A stretch of 64,000 nucleotides of DNA from DATAGF01 sp963835685. Its GTDB lineage: Bacteria; Actinomycetota; Thermoleophilia; Miltoncostaeales; Miltoncostaeaceae. Location: the NCBI GenBank assembly GCA_963835685.1, contig CAWIGI010000012.1, positions 124,001 through 188,000 of the forward strand, written 5' to 3'. The notes under the pieces are model-generated. The model saw only the letters and a list, made by a program, of their open reading frames with translations, searched no databases and was not told the origin of the DNA. A program made the translations under genes and the position numbers. Each line of letters begins with the position of its first letter. Within the stretch, counting starts at the first letter, position 1. Shown piece by piece: positions 49,807 through 57,853 of this stretch.

Positions 49807-50459
49807 CGGCGGGCGCGGGCCAGGATGAACGAGGTGAGCGGCCCGAGCAGGAAGCCGTAGACGGCGTCGCAGATCTCGCGCAGCCCCGAGGCCTCGGCCA
49901 GCTCGTCCCCCTGCGTCTGGACGAGCCGGATGTAGACCTTCGACGGCTCGGAGTGCATCGGCTCGACGGCGCACTCCATGGCCGCGTCGCCCAACCGGCG
50001 CCAGATCCGCAGGCCGACGGCGACGTCGTCCCCGCCCAGCAGCCCGAGGCGCTCGGGGTCGATCTGCAGGAGGCTCCCCGCGAGCAGCTCGTGCACCAGC
50101 TCGGCGTCCTCGACGTCCCAGACCGCGACCAGGGTGACGTCCTCGATCCAGAGCTGCCCGATCTCGTAGCGCTCGACGGCCTCCTCGACGAGCCCGACCA
50201 CGCGCTCCAGGCCCTCGCGGTAGCCGAGATTGGTGACCGCGCACGATGCGATCTGCGAGGGGCGCAGCACGAACTCGGCCCCGTCGTTGCCGGAGTAGGT
50301 CGCGCCGCCGTCGGAGTGGTACTCGAGGCGCGACAGCCCGTAGCGCTCGCTGATGGCCGAGAAGAACAGGGCCAGGTCGTCGCGCGGCATGTCGACCGGG
50401 TCGTGCCGCACCGTGAGGCCGAGGAACTCGACGCGCAGGAGGTCGGGGTTGAGGCTCAC
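49803..50459 (-). CDS. Conserved-looking hypothetical protein between prfA and prmC
   Basis: 218 aa, start overlapping the prfA stop by 4 nt (GTGA). No TM segments or signal. Order: an N-terminal strand region (LRVEFLGLTVRHDPVDMPRDDLALFFSAISERYGLSRLEYHSDGG), then FVLRPSQIASCAVTNLGYREGLERVVGLVEEAVERYEIGQLWIEDVTLVAVWDV, and an alpha/beta second half ending in VYGFLLGPLTSFILARARR. The layout (two similar alpha-beta halves) recalls the TIGR04255-type proteins, but I cannot confirm this. Coupled with RF1 and its methyltransferase, so a translation- or ribosome-related role is possible; function unknown. Confidence 0.75.
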   Translation of the reverse strand: MSLNPDLLRVEFLGLTVRHDPVDMPRDDLALFFSAISERYGLSRLEYHSDGGATYSGNDGAEFVLRPSQIASCAVTNLGYREGLERVVGLVEEAVERYEIGQLWIEDVTLVAVWDVEDAELVHELLAGSLLQIDPERLGLLGGDDVAVGLRIWRRLGDAAMECAVEPMHSEPSKVYIRLVQTQGDELAEASGLREICDAVYGFLLGPLTSFILARARR

Positions 50460-51544
50460 GTCGCCACCTCGGCCGGCGCCTGCTCCTCGAGCAGCCGGCG
50501 GCGCTCCTCGGCGGCGAGGGCGTCGGTGAGGGCGTCGAGCCGGCCCTCGAGCACCTGCTCGCGCAACGCCACCGTGACGCCGACGCGGTGGTCGGTGACC
50601 CGGTTCTGGGGGAAGTTGTACGTCCTCACCTTCTCCGAGCGGTCGCCGGAGCCGAGCTGCGACCGCCGCGCGGCGGTGAGCTCCGCCGCCCGCTCGGCCT
50701 GGAGCCGCTCGTAGAGGCGCGCCCGCAGCACGCGCATGGCGCGCTCGTAGTTCTGGAGCTGGCTCTTCTCGTCCTGCATCGCGACGACGATGCCCGTGGG
50801 GAGGTGGGTGAGGCGCACCGCCGAGTCCGTCGTGTTGACGCTCTGCCCGCCGGGGCCGCTCGAGCGGTAGACGTCACGCTTGACGTCGTTCGGGTCGATG
50901 GTGACGTTGACGTCCTCGACCTCGGGCAGCACCGCGACGGTCGCCGTGGAGGTGTGGATGCGTCCCTGGCTCTCCGTCGCCGGGATCCGCTGCACGCGGT
51001 GGACGCCGGCCTCGTGCTTGAAGACGGCGTACGCGCCCCGGCCCTTCACGCCCGCGATCGCCTCGCGCAGCCCGCCGGCGTCCGCCTCGCTGACGGCCAT
51101 CAGCTCGACCGTCAGCCCGCGCGACTCGGCGTAGCGCGTGTAGATCTCGAGCAGGTCGCGCGCGAAGAGGGCGGCCTCCTCGCCGCCGGTGCCGGCGCGG
51201 ATCTCCACGATGGTGTTGCGGTCGTCGTCGGGGTCCGGCTCGAGCATCGCCTCGCGGATGCGCGGCGCCAGCTCCTCGAGCTCGGCGCGGGCGTCGGCGA
51301 GGAGCGAGCGCACCTCGTCGTCGTCGTCGCCCTCGGCGAGCAGGGCCTCCGCCTCGGTTGCCCGCTGGTCGGCGTCCTCCCAGAGCGTGGCGAGCTCGAA
51401 GGCGTCGGCGAGGTCCGCCCAGCGCTTGCTGACGGCCGCGTAGCGCGCCCGGTCGGACGGCAGCCCGGGGTCGGCCAGGGCGTCCGCCAGCTCCGCGCGC
51501 GTGCGCGCGATCTGGTTGACCAGCGGGCGGACGTCGGCGCTCAC
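50456..51544 (-). CDS. prfA: Peptide chain release factor 1
   Basis: 362 aa. Decodes UAA/UAG: the PAT tripeptide is in HRVQRIPATESQGR, and the peptidyl-transferase motif in SSGPGGQSVNTTDSAVRLTH. Domain 1 coiled coil (ADQRATEAEALLAEGDDDDEVRSLLADARAELEEL) is intact and acidic. Residue 213 (VEDVNVTIDPND, codon 50906-50908) is Asn where RF1 usually has Asp/Glu, again inside GTCAAC. C-terminal NFPQNRVTDHRVG is typical. GTG/ATG start at 51544, 46 nt after rpmE. Confidence 0.96.
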   Translation of the reverse strand: MSADVRPLVNQIARTRAELADALADPGLPSDRARYAAVSKRWADLADAFELATLWEDADQRATEAEALLAEGDDDDEVRSLLADARAELEELAPRIREAMLEPDPDDDRNTIVEIRAGTGGEEAALFARDLLEIYTRYAESRGLTVELMAVSEADAGGLREAIAGVKGRGAYAVFKHEAGVHRVQRIPATESQGRIHTSTATVAVLPEVEDVNVTIDPNDVKRDVYRSSGPGGQSVNTTDSAVRLTHLPTGIVVAMQDEKSQLQNYERAMRVLRARLYERLQAERAAELTAARRSQLGSGDRSEKVRTYNFPQNRVTDHRVGVTVALREQVLEGRLDALTDALAAEERRRLLEEQAPAEVAT

Positions 51545-51590
51545 GTGAGCCTCTCCTCCTGGAGGGGCCGGGGGGTCGTCGTGCCCCGGG

Positions 51591-51800
51591 CTAGGCGCGC
51601 CGGCTGCGGGCGAGCTTGCGCTGGAAGCGCTCGACCCGGCCGCCGGAGTCCACGAGCTTCTGCTTGCCCGTGTAGAACGGGTGGCAGTTGCTGCAGATCT
51701 CCACCCGGATCTCGGGCTTCGTGGAGCGCGTCTCGAACTCGTTGCCGCAGGAGCAGCGGACGTGCGCGACGACGTAGTCGGGGTGGATGTCGGTCTTCAT
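51591..51800 (-). CDS. rpmE: Ribosomal protein L31, zinc-binding (C+) form
   Basis: 69 aa from ATG 51800. Zinc ligands C16, C18, C36 and C39 (RCSCGNEF .. EICSNCHPFYTGKQK) are all present, so this is the C+ paralog used when zinc is sufficient. MKTDIHPDYVVAHVRC and VERFQRKLA are standard. Part of the large ribosomal subunit; also bridges subunits. Directly upstream of prfA in the transcript. A hairpin in the 5' leader suggests control of translation or transcription. Confidence 0.97.
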   Translation of the reverse strand: MKTDIHPDYVVAHVRCSCGNEFETRSTKPEIRVEICSNCHPFYTGKQKLVDSGGRVERFQRKLARSRRA

Positions 51801-51829
51801 GCCGCCGCCTTTCGAAGTGCACGAGCGTA

Positions 51830-51867
51830 GGGCCGCGTGCCGCGGCCCCGTCGGTGAAACGAGTGTA
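51830..51867 (-). promoter_or_regulatory. rpmE promoter and leader hairpin
   Basis: On the minus strand a TACACT -10 box lies at 51867-51862, giving a leader of about 55 nt. Inside it is a perfect 8-bp hairpin, GGGCCGCG (51830-51837) with CGCGGCCC (51841-51848), loop of 3. L31 leader structures that allow autoregulation are known in several actinobacterial groups; whether this belongs to one of them cannot be settled by eye. Confidence 0.5.
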
Positions 51868-51879
51868 GCGCCGAGGGTG

Positions 51880-52889
51880 AGACAGCGTACGCCGGGCCTC
51901 GTGCCCGCTCGCCGCACGCCAAGGCTTCTACCCGAGAACCTCGACGACTCGGCCCGGCGAGGAGCCGTCGCTCTCCGAGCGGCATCGCCGGTCGCATGCG
52001 CGCCCCAGCTGGGCGCCTGCGGGCCGACATCCTCTGCCTGCAGGAGGTGAACGGCCAGGAGAGCGAGGGCGCGCCGCGCGCGCTCACGGCGCTCGACGCC
52101 CTGCTCGCCGACACCGATTACGCCGCATTCCCGCGCGTCAGCACGCTGACGCAGGCCGGCCAGCCCTACGACGAGCGCAACCTCGTGGTGCTGAGCCGCC
52201 ACCCGATCCTGGCGAGCCGCCAGCTCAAGCACGACCGCGCGCCCGCCCCGGAGTACCGCCGCGTGACGGCCCGCCCCCCGGACGACGACGCCAGGATGAT
52301 CACCTGGGAGCGGCCGATCCTGCACGTCACCATCGACCTGCCGGGGTCGCACCGGCTCGAGCTCATCAACGTCCACCTGAAGTCGAAGAACCCGAGCGAC
52401 GTGCCGGGCCAGCGGGTTGACACCTTCACCTGGCGCACGGCGGCGGGCTGGGCCGAGGGCTACTTCCTGTCGGCCATGCGGCGCGTGGGCCAGGCGCTCG
52501 AGGTGCGCATCGTGGTCGACGAGCTCTTCGACGCGCGCTCCGACGCCCTGGTGTGCGTCTGCGGCGACTTCAACGGCGACGCCGCCGACACGCCCGTGGC
52601 GGCGATCCGCGGGGACGTCGAGGAGACCGGCAACTCGGCCCTGGCGGGGCGGGTGCTGGTGCCCTGCGAGCGCACGATCCCCGAGCCGGCGCGTCACTCG
52701 CTGCTCTACCACGGCCGCGGCGAGATGATCGACCACGTCCTGGCCAGCCGCGAGCTGCTCGCCTTCTACCGCAGCGCAGAGGTGCACAACGAGCAGCTGC
52801 ACGACGAGTCGGTCGCCTTCGCCGGCGACGTGAAGTTCCCGGAGTCGGACCACGCCCCGGTGGTGGCGGAGTTCGTCGTCCCGGGGTGA
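51880..52889 (+). CDS. Endonuclease/exonuclease/phosphatase family protein (5' frameshifts)
   Basis: The well-supported part runs from about 51996: LRADILCLQEVNGQ (metal Glu), DERNLVVLSRHPI, HRLELINVHLKSK, CVCGDFNGD and FPESDHAPVVAEF (catalytic His/Asp), a complete EEP-fold phosphodiesterase/nuclease core. Upstream to about 51880 the expected first strand is visible in pieces across frames (ENLDDSA; then GEEPSLSERH), so the true start lies near 51880-51900 and the first 100 bases contain at least two indels. No signal peptide is clear. Substrate unknown (DNA, lipid or phosphoester). Divergent from rpmE. Confidence 0.8.
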
Positions 52890-52898
52890 GGGGCTGAG

Positions 52899-52938
52899 CT
52901 TCGGAGTTGGCGAGCTGTGGAGGTGGCGAGCTCCGAAG
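52899..52938. other. Inverted repeat with internal GGCGAG triplication
   Basis: CTTCGGAG (52899-52906) and CTCCGAAG (52931-52938) are exact inverted repeats about 24 nt apart. Within and just after them GGCGAG occurs three times. It sits right after the EEP-family stop and before repeat copy D, so a terminator or part of the repeat module is possible. Confidence 0.4.
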
Positions 52939-52981
52939 TGGCGAGCGATGAAGCGCCCGCTGGGGCCGGGAATGGCCCGGG

Positions 52982-53110
52982 CGCGCCGGCGAGAAAACTT
53001 TAGCTCCGCCCTTCGGGCGGGGCGCGCTTTTCTCGCAGATGCGACTGATCCGGATTCACCGCCTTCGGCGGGACGGGAATCCGGAATTCACCGCTCGAGG
53101 CTTCGGGCTA
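52982..53110 (+). repeat. Two-hairpin intergenic element, copy D
   Basis: Between convergent genes (EEP stop 52889, etfA stop 53108). Hairpin 1 has outer stem GCGAGAAAA (52989-52997) with TTTTCTCGC (53028-53036) and inner CCGCCC-TTC-GGGCGG. Both stems differ in sequence from copies A-C but remain complementary. Linker AGATGCGACTG. Hairpin 2: TCCGGATTC/GAATCCGGA around CCGCC-TTC-GGCGG. The tail is more divergent and runs into the etfA stop codon. Confidence 0.8.
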
Positions 53111-54067
53111 GCCCTTGCGCTGCTTCACCAGCTCGGTGAGCTTCGGGACGATGTCGTTGAGGTCGCCGACGATGCCGAGGTCGCTGAACTCGAAGATCGG
53201 GGCGTTCGGGTCCTTGTTGATCGCCACGATCGTCTGCGAGGTCTGCATGCCGACCTTGTGCTGGATCGCGCCGGACACGCCGGCCCCGATGTAGAGCTTC
53301 GGCGAGACGACCTTGCCGGTCTGGCCCACCTGGGTCGCGTAGGGGTACCAGCCCGAGTCCACGACCGCGCGGGTGGAGGCCACCGCCCCGCCCAGGGCGG
53401 CCGCGAGCTCCTCCACGATCGAGAACTTCTCGGGAGCGCCCAGGCCCCGGCCGCCGGTGACGAGGATGTCGGCCTCCTCGATCGAGGGGCCGCTCTGCTC
53501 CTCGTGGGCCTGCTCGACCATCTCGGCCTTCTGGGAGAACTCCTCCAGGTCGGCGGAGATCTCCTCGACCGCCGCCTCGCCGCCCGACTCGGCCGGGTCG
53601 AAGGAGCCGGCGCGGATCAGCCCGAGTCGCGGCTCTGCCGTCCAACCCACGTCGACCATCACCGTGTCGCCCAGGGCCGAGCGCTTGCCGACCAGGGCGC
53701 CGCCGTCCCGCTCGAGATCGCCGAGGTCCCAGTTCAGGCCGGCGCCCAGGCGCGCCGCGACGCCGCCGGCGACGTCGGCCGAGAGCACCGAGGCCGCGAA
53801 CAGCACGGTGTCGAAGCCCTTCTCGGCGACCAGCCTGCTGATGACGTCGACGCGCGGCTGGGGCAGCGGCGCCTCGAGGGCGGCGTGATCGGCGACGTAG
53901 ACCGTCTTGGCGCCGAAGCGCCCGGCGCTGGCGGCCGCCTCGCTCACGCCCGAGCCGACGACCACGCCGGCGGTCTCGGGGTCGAGCTGGGCGGCCTTGC
54001 CGAGGACCCCGAGCGCTCCCCGCTGGATCGCCGAGCCGTGATGCTCCAGGAAGACCAGCGTGCTCAT
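53108..54067 (-). CDS. etfA: Electron transfer flavoprotein alpha subunit
   Basis: 319 aa. The C-terminal FAD domain has the signature region VDSGWYPYATQVGQTGKVVSPKLYIGAGVSGAIQHKVGMQTSQTIVAINKDPNAPIFEFSDLGIVGD. N-terminal domain VFLEHHGSAIQRGALGVLGKAAQL. It accepts electrons from acyl-CoA dehydrogenases and passes them towards the quinone pool. Overlaps etfB by 4 nt. Downstream is repeat copy D. Confidence 0.96.
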   Translation of the reverse strand: MSTLVFLEHHGSAIQRGALGVLGKAAQLDPETAGVVVGSGVSEAAASAGRFGAKTVYVADHAALEAPLPQPRVDVISRLVAEKGFDTVLFAASVLSADVAGGVAARLGAGLNWDLGDLERDGGALVGKRSALGDTVMVDVGWTAEPRLGLIRAGSFDPAESGGEAAVEEISADLEEFSQKAEMVEQAHEEQSGPSIEEADILVTGGRGLGAPEKFSIVEELAAALGGAVASTRAVVDSGWYPYATQVGQTGKVVSPKLYIGAGVSGAIQHKVGMQTSQTIVAINKDPNAPIFEFSDLGIVGDLNDIVPKLTELVKQRKG

Positions 54068-54843
54068 ACCAGCTTCCTTTCCACCAGGAACTCGAGGATC
54101 TTCTCGGCGCCCGAGCCGTCGTCCTCGATCTTGATCGTCTCCCCGCGCGAGGGGGGGTCGGCGAGCCCGATCACGGTGGTGCGCGAGCCGGCCTCGCCGG
54201 CGCTGCCGGGATCGACGCCGACGTCGGCCAGGGACTTCACCTCCTGGGGCTTCTTCTTGGCGCCCATGATGCCCTTGAGCGACGGGTAGCGCGGCTCGTT
54301 GAGCGAGTCGGCCACCGCCAGCACGGCCGGCAGCGGCGCGCGGATCTTGTCGTAGCCGAACTCGGTCTGGCGCTTGGCCGTCGCCTGCCCGTCGGCCACC
54401 TCCAGCTCGGAGATCTGGGAGATGACCGGCATCCCGAGCTTGTCCGCCACGGCCGCCCAGAGGACGGCGCCGTCGCCGTCGGTCGCCTGCTGGCCGAACA
54501 GCACGACGTCGGGCGACTCCGCCTTGAGCGCCGCCGCCAGCACGTTGGCCGTCGCCACCAGGTCGGAGCCGGCGGCGGCCTCGTCGGAGACCAGGACGGC
54601 CCGGTCGGCCCCCATGCCCAGGCCCTTGCGCAGCGAGTCCAGGGCCCGGTCGGCGCCCATCGAGACGAGCACCACCTCGCCGTCGCCCGCGGCCTCCTTG
54701 AGGCGCAGAGCCTGCTCGACGGCGTGGAGGTCGTACTGGTTGAGGGACCGGTCGCCGGAGCGGTCCATCCGCTTGGTGCCCGGATCCATCCTCCGGTTCG
54801 GGCCGGGATCCGGCACCTCCTTGACGCAGACCGCGATCTTCAT
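54064..54843 (-). CDS. etfB: Electron transfer flavoprotein beta subunit
   Basis: 259 aa. MKIAVCVKEVPDPGPNRRMDPGT, NQYDLHAVEQALRLKE, LFGQQATDGDGAVLWAAVADKLGMPVISQI and the ETF-beta signature region PAVLAVADSLNEPRYPSLKGIMGAKKK are present. AMP-binding partner of EtfA. Encoded after the enoyl-CoA hydratase gene with a 52-nt gap, consistent with a fatty-acid oxidation unit. Confidence 0.96.
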   Translation of the reverse strand: MKIAVCVKEVPDPGPNRRMDPGTKRMDRSGDRSLNQYDLHAVEQALRLKEAAGDGEVVLVSMGADRALDSLRKGLGMGADRAVLVSDEAAAGSDLVATANVLAAALKAESPDVVLFGQQATDGDGAVLWAAVADKLGMPVISQISELEVADGQATAKRQTEFGYDKIRAPLPAVLAVADSLNEPRYPSLKGIMGAKKKPQEVKSLADVGVDPGSAGEAGSRTTVIGLADPPSRGETIKIEDDGSGAEKILEFLVERKLV

Positions 54844-54895
54844 TCCGACCCCCCGCTCACTCGCTGGCGTTCGCGCCGGATCGTATCTGGGCGGC

Positions 54896-55669
54896 TCAGC
54901 GCCCGCGGAACCGCGGAGGGCGCTTCTCGAGGAAGGCGGCCATCCCCTCGCGCTGGTCCTCGGTGTCGAACGCGAGCGAGAAGAGGTCGAGCTCCCGGGC
55001 GAGGTTGCCGGCCAGGTCGCCGTCGCCGGCGCGGTTGATCATCGCCTTCGCGGCGGCCACGGCCCAGCCGGGCTTGTCGGCGATCTCCCCCGCCAGCGCG
55101 ACCGCGGCCTCGACCAGCTCGTCGTGGGGCAGCACGCGGTCCACCAGGCCGAGGGCCAGCGCCTCGTCGGCGGCGACCCTGCGCCCGGTGAAGATCAGCT
55201 CCTTCGCCCTCCCGGGGCCGACCAGGCGCGGCATGCGCTGGGTGCCTCCCCAGCCCGGGAAGATGCCGAGGGTCACCTCCGGGAGACCGATCTGGGCCCG
55301 GTCGGACGCGAGGCGGATGTCGCACGCCAGCGCCAGCTCGCAGCCGCCCCCGAGCGCGTAGCCGTTCACCGCGGCGATCACGGGCTTCGGCAACGCCTCG
55401 ACGCGGTCGAGGGTCGCGTGGCCGCGGGCGGCGAACGCGCGCGCCTCGAGCGGGGAGGCCTCCCGCACCATCGACACGTCCGCCCCGGCGGAGAACGCCC
55501 GGTCGCCCGCGCCGGTCAGGACGGCCGCGCCGACGCCCTCGTCGGCCTCCACCTCGCCGAGGCGGGCGGCCAGCTCGTCGAGCATGTCCGGCGACAGCGT
55601 GTTGAGCCGCTCGGGCCGGCTCAGGGTGATGAGCGCGACGCGCCCGCGCCGCTCGAGCTCCACCGGCAC
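54896..55669 (-). CDS. Enoyl-CoA hydratase/isomerase family protein
   Basis: 257 aa crotonase-fold protein. Oxyanion-hole segments GDRAFSAGADVSMV and ALGGGCELALACDIRLASD; the family signature IAAVNGYALGGGCELALACD is clear. At the second catalytic Glu position of true hydratases the sequence reads LPEVTLGIFPGWGGTQRMPRLVG, keeping E in LPEVTLG, so hydration of 2-enoyl-CoA in beta-oxidation is likely. N-terminal SRPERLNTLSPDML. 3 nt separate it from the B12-binding gene, and the ETF genes follow. Confidence 0.92.
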   Translation of the reverse strand: MPVELERRGRVALITLSRPERLNTLSPDMLDELAARLGEVEADEGVGAAVLTGAGDRAFSAGADVSMVREASPLEARAFAARGHATLDRVEALPKPVIAAVNGYALGGGCELALACDIRLASDRAQIGLPEVTLGIFPGWGGTQRMPRLVGPGRAKELIFTGRRVAADEALALGLVDRVLPHDELVEAAVALAGEIADKPGWAVAAAKAMINRAGDGDLAGNLARELDLFSLAFDTEDQREGMAAFLEKRPPRFRGR

Positions 55670-55672
55670 GGG

Positions 55673-56095
55673 CTACGCCGCGCGCGCGCCGACCTGGGCG
55701 CGGATGAAGTCGACCATCTCCTGCACCGGCGCGCCCGGCGTGAAGACCTCCGCGACGCCGAGCTCCTTGAGCGACGGGATGTCGTCCTGCGGGATCGTGC
55801 CGCCCACGATCACGAGCACCTCACCGGCGTCCTCCGACCGCAGGAGGTCGATGACGCGGGGTACCAGGGTCATGTGGGCCCCGGACAGGATCGAGAGGCC
55901 GACGGCGTCGGCGTCCTCCTGCACCACGGTGGCCGCGATCTGGTCCGGGGTCTGGTGCAGCCCGGTGTAGATGACCTCCATCCCGGCGTCCCGCAGGCTC
56001 CGGGCGATGATCTTCGCCCCCCGGTCGTGGCCGTCGAGGCCGGGCTTCGCGATCACGACGCGGATGGGACGGTCGTCGACGGGCCGGGCGTCCAT
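55673..56095 (-). CDS. Cobalamin-binding domain protein (methylmalonyl-CoA mutase C-terminal/small type)
   Basis: 140 aa, a stand-alone B12-binding Rossmann domain: IRVVIAKPGLDGHDRGAKIIARSL with the DxHxxG motif (H23 as lower cobalt ligand), GLHQTPDQIAATVVQEDADAVGLSILSGAH and VLVIVGGTIPQDDI. In split mutases this subunit pairs with a separate catalytic subunit that isomerises methylmalonyl-CoA (or ethylmalonyl/isobutyryl-CoA). No catalytic subunit is present here, but the mutase chaperone meaB lies 3 kb away. ATG at 56095; divergent from pepA. Confidence 0.93.
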   Translation of the reverse strand: MDARPVDDRPIRVVIAKPGLDGHDRGAKIIARSLRDAGMEVIYTGLHQTPDQIAATVVQEDADAVGLSILSGAHMTLVPRVIDLLRSEDAGEVLVIVGGTIPQDDIPSLKELGVAEVFTPGAPVQEMVDFIRAQVGARAA

Positions 56096-56149
56096 GGGCG
56101 GCCGAGTCTGACATAGCCTTCCCTGCTCCACGACCCTTCGGGAGCCGCC

Positions 56150-57622
56150 ATGCCGACAACGCTGAGGAAGTCCGCCGACCCGCTCGCCGCCAGGGCGGAC
56201 CTCCTCGTCGTCTGCGTGCCCGCGCCGCCGTCCCTGGGCGGCCCCGCGGCGGCCCTCGACGCGGCGCTCGGCGGAGTCGTTGCTCGCGCAATCAAGGACG
56301 GCGAGATCGACGGCAAGCCCCGCTCGTCGACGGTCTTCCACGGCACCGCCGGCCTGGCCGCGCCGCGGGCGGTCGTCGTGGGGGTGGGCGAGGGCGGCGC
56401 CGACGACTGGCGCGCCGCCGGCTCGTCGGCCGCCCAGGCGGCGGCGAGGGTCCGCGCCCGCAGCGTCGCGCTCGCCCCGCCGCCCGAGGCGGGCGCGGCG
56501 GAGGTCGGCGCCCTGATCGAGGGCCTCGGCACGGGCCTCTACCGCTTCGACCGCTACAAGACGACCGGAGAGGCCAAGCAGAAGGCGCCACGGGTGCGGC
56601 GGGTGGCGGTCCACTCCCCCGCGCTGGGGACCGTCGACGTGCGCCGCGCCGACCGGGTCGTCGAGGCCGTCAACGGCGCCCGCGACCTCGCCAACACCCC
56701 GTCGAGCGACCTCACCCCCACCGACCTCGCCGCGCACGCAAAGGCGCTCGCCGATGCGACGCCGGGGCTCTCGTGCACGGTGCTGGGGCGCTCGCGGCTG
56801 GAGAAGCTCGGTGCCGGGGCGCTCCTGGGCGTCGCCCGCGGCTCCGACGAGCCGCCCCGGATGATCGTGCTGCGGTACCGGCCGGAGCGCGTCGCGCGGC
56901 AGGGCGAGGTGCTGGGGCTGGTGGGCAAGGCCGTGACGTTCGACAGCGGCGGCATCTCGATCAAGCCGTCGGGCGGCATGGAGGAGATGAAGCTCGACAT
57001 GGGCGGCGGCGCGGCCGTGCTGCACGGCACCGCCCTGGTCGCCTCGCTCGGCCTGCCGGTGGAGATCCTCACGGTGGTGCCCGCGACCGAGAACATGCCG
57101 AGCGGCCACGCCGTGAAGCCGGGCGACGTGCTCACGGCCTTGAACGGCCGCACGATCGAGGTCATCAACACGGACGCCGAGGGGCGCCTGATCCTGGCCG
57201 ACGGGCTGGCCTACGCCGCGCGCGAGGGCGCCACGCGCCTGATCGACATGGCGACGCTCACCGGCGCCATCGTGGTGGCGCTCGGGGAGGTCTACGCGGG
57301 CCTGTTCGGCTCGGACGACGACTGGACCGCCCTGGTGCGGGAGGCGGCCGAGGAGTCGGGCGACCTCGCCTGGCCGATGCCGATGCACGAGCGCTACCGC
57401 CCGCTCATCGAGAGCAAGGTCGCCGACCTCACCAATGCGTCCAACAAGCGCCAGGCCGGCCCGGTCTACGCGGCCCAGTTCCTCCGCGAGTTCACCGACG
57501 GCCTCCCGTGGTGCCACCTCGACATCGCCGGCACCGGGATGGCCGACGGCCAGGGGACCGGCTTCGGCGTGCGGCTCGTCCTGGCGGTCGCCGAGCGGCT
57601 GGCGTCGCCGCCACCGGGCTGA
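56150..57622 (+). CDS. pepA: Leucyl aminopeptidase (M17)
   Basis: 490 aa. Di-metal exopeptidase releasing N-terminal residues from peptides. C-terminal catalytic domain: GLVGKAVTFDSGGISIKPSGGMEEMKLDMGGGAAVLHGT (Lys and Asp ligands), and the signature EVINTDAEGRLILADGLAYA. N-terminal domain is regular. YRFDRYKTTG and NGARDLANTPSSDLTP mark the domain boundary. ATG at 56150; a candidate TAGCCT -10 lies at 56114-56119. 9 nt later comes a small membrane protein gene. Confidence 0.96.
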   Translation: MPTTLRKSADPLAARADLLVVCVPAPPSLGGPAAALDAALGGVVARAIKDGEIDGKPRSSTVFHGTAGLAAPRAVVVGVGEGGADDWRAAGSSAAQAAARVRARSVALAPPPEAGAAEVGALIEGLGTGLYRFDRYKTTGEAKQKAPRVRRVAVHSPALGTVDVRRADRVVEAVNGARDLANTPSSDLTPTDLAAHAKALADATPGLSCTVLGRSRLEKLGAGALLGVARGSDEPPRMIVLRYRPERVARQGEVLGLVGKAVTFDSGGISIKPSGGMEEMKLDMGGGAAVLHGTALVASLGLPVEILTVVPATENMPSGHAVKPGDVLTALNGRTIEVINTDAEGRLILADGLAYAAREGATRLIDMATLTGAIVVALGEVYAGLFGSDDDWTALVREAAEESGDLAWPMPMHERYRPLIESKVADLTNASNKRQAGPVYAAQFLREFTDGLPWCHLDIAGTGMADGQGTGFGVRLVLAVAERLASPPPG

Positions 57623-57631
57623 CGCGGCGCC

Positions 57632-57853
57632 GTGGCCTGGGTCATCGTCATCGGCTTCGCGGTCGCGGTCGTCGGCGTGATCGTCAAGGTCGGGGTCAAC
57701 GTCGCCCGCGACCTCCGCGAGGACCGGGAGGCCCACGGCGGTCGCCAGACGCGCGAGGCGGCGAACCGGGCCCTGGCGATCGCGGCCGCGGTGGCGCTGC
57801 TCGTGGCGCTGGTCATCGTGGTGCCGATCGTCATCTCGCTGACCGACGACTGA
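57632..57853 (+). CDS. Small two-helix membrane protein
   Basis: 73 aa, GTG at 57632 (MAWVIVIGFAVAVVGVIVKVGV). TM1 about 2-22, a charged middle (VARDLREDREAHGGRQTREAANR), TM2 about 47-68. No family recognised. The spacing of 9 nt from pepA suggests cotranscription. The gene ends 30 nt before the ADH region, and may overlap its corrected 3' end. Confidence 0.6.
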   Translation: MAWVIVIGFAVAVVGVIVKVGVNVARDLREDREAHGGRQTREAANRALAIAAAVALLVALVIVVPIVISLTDD

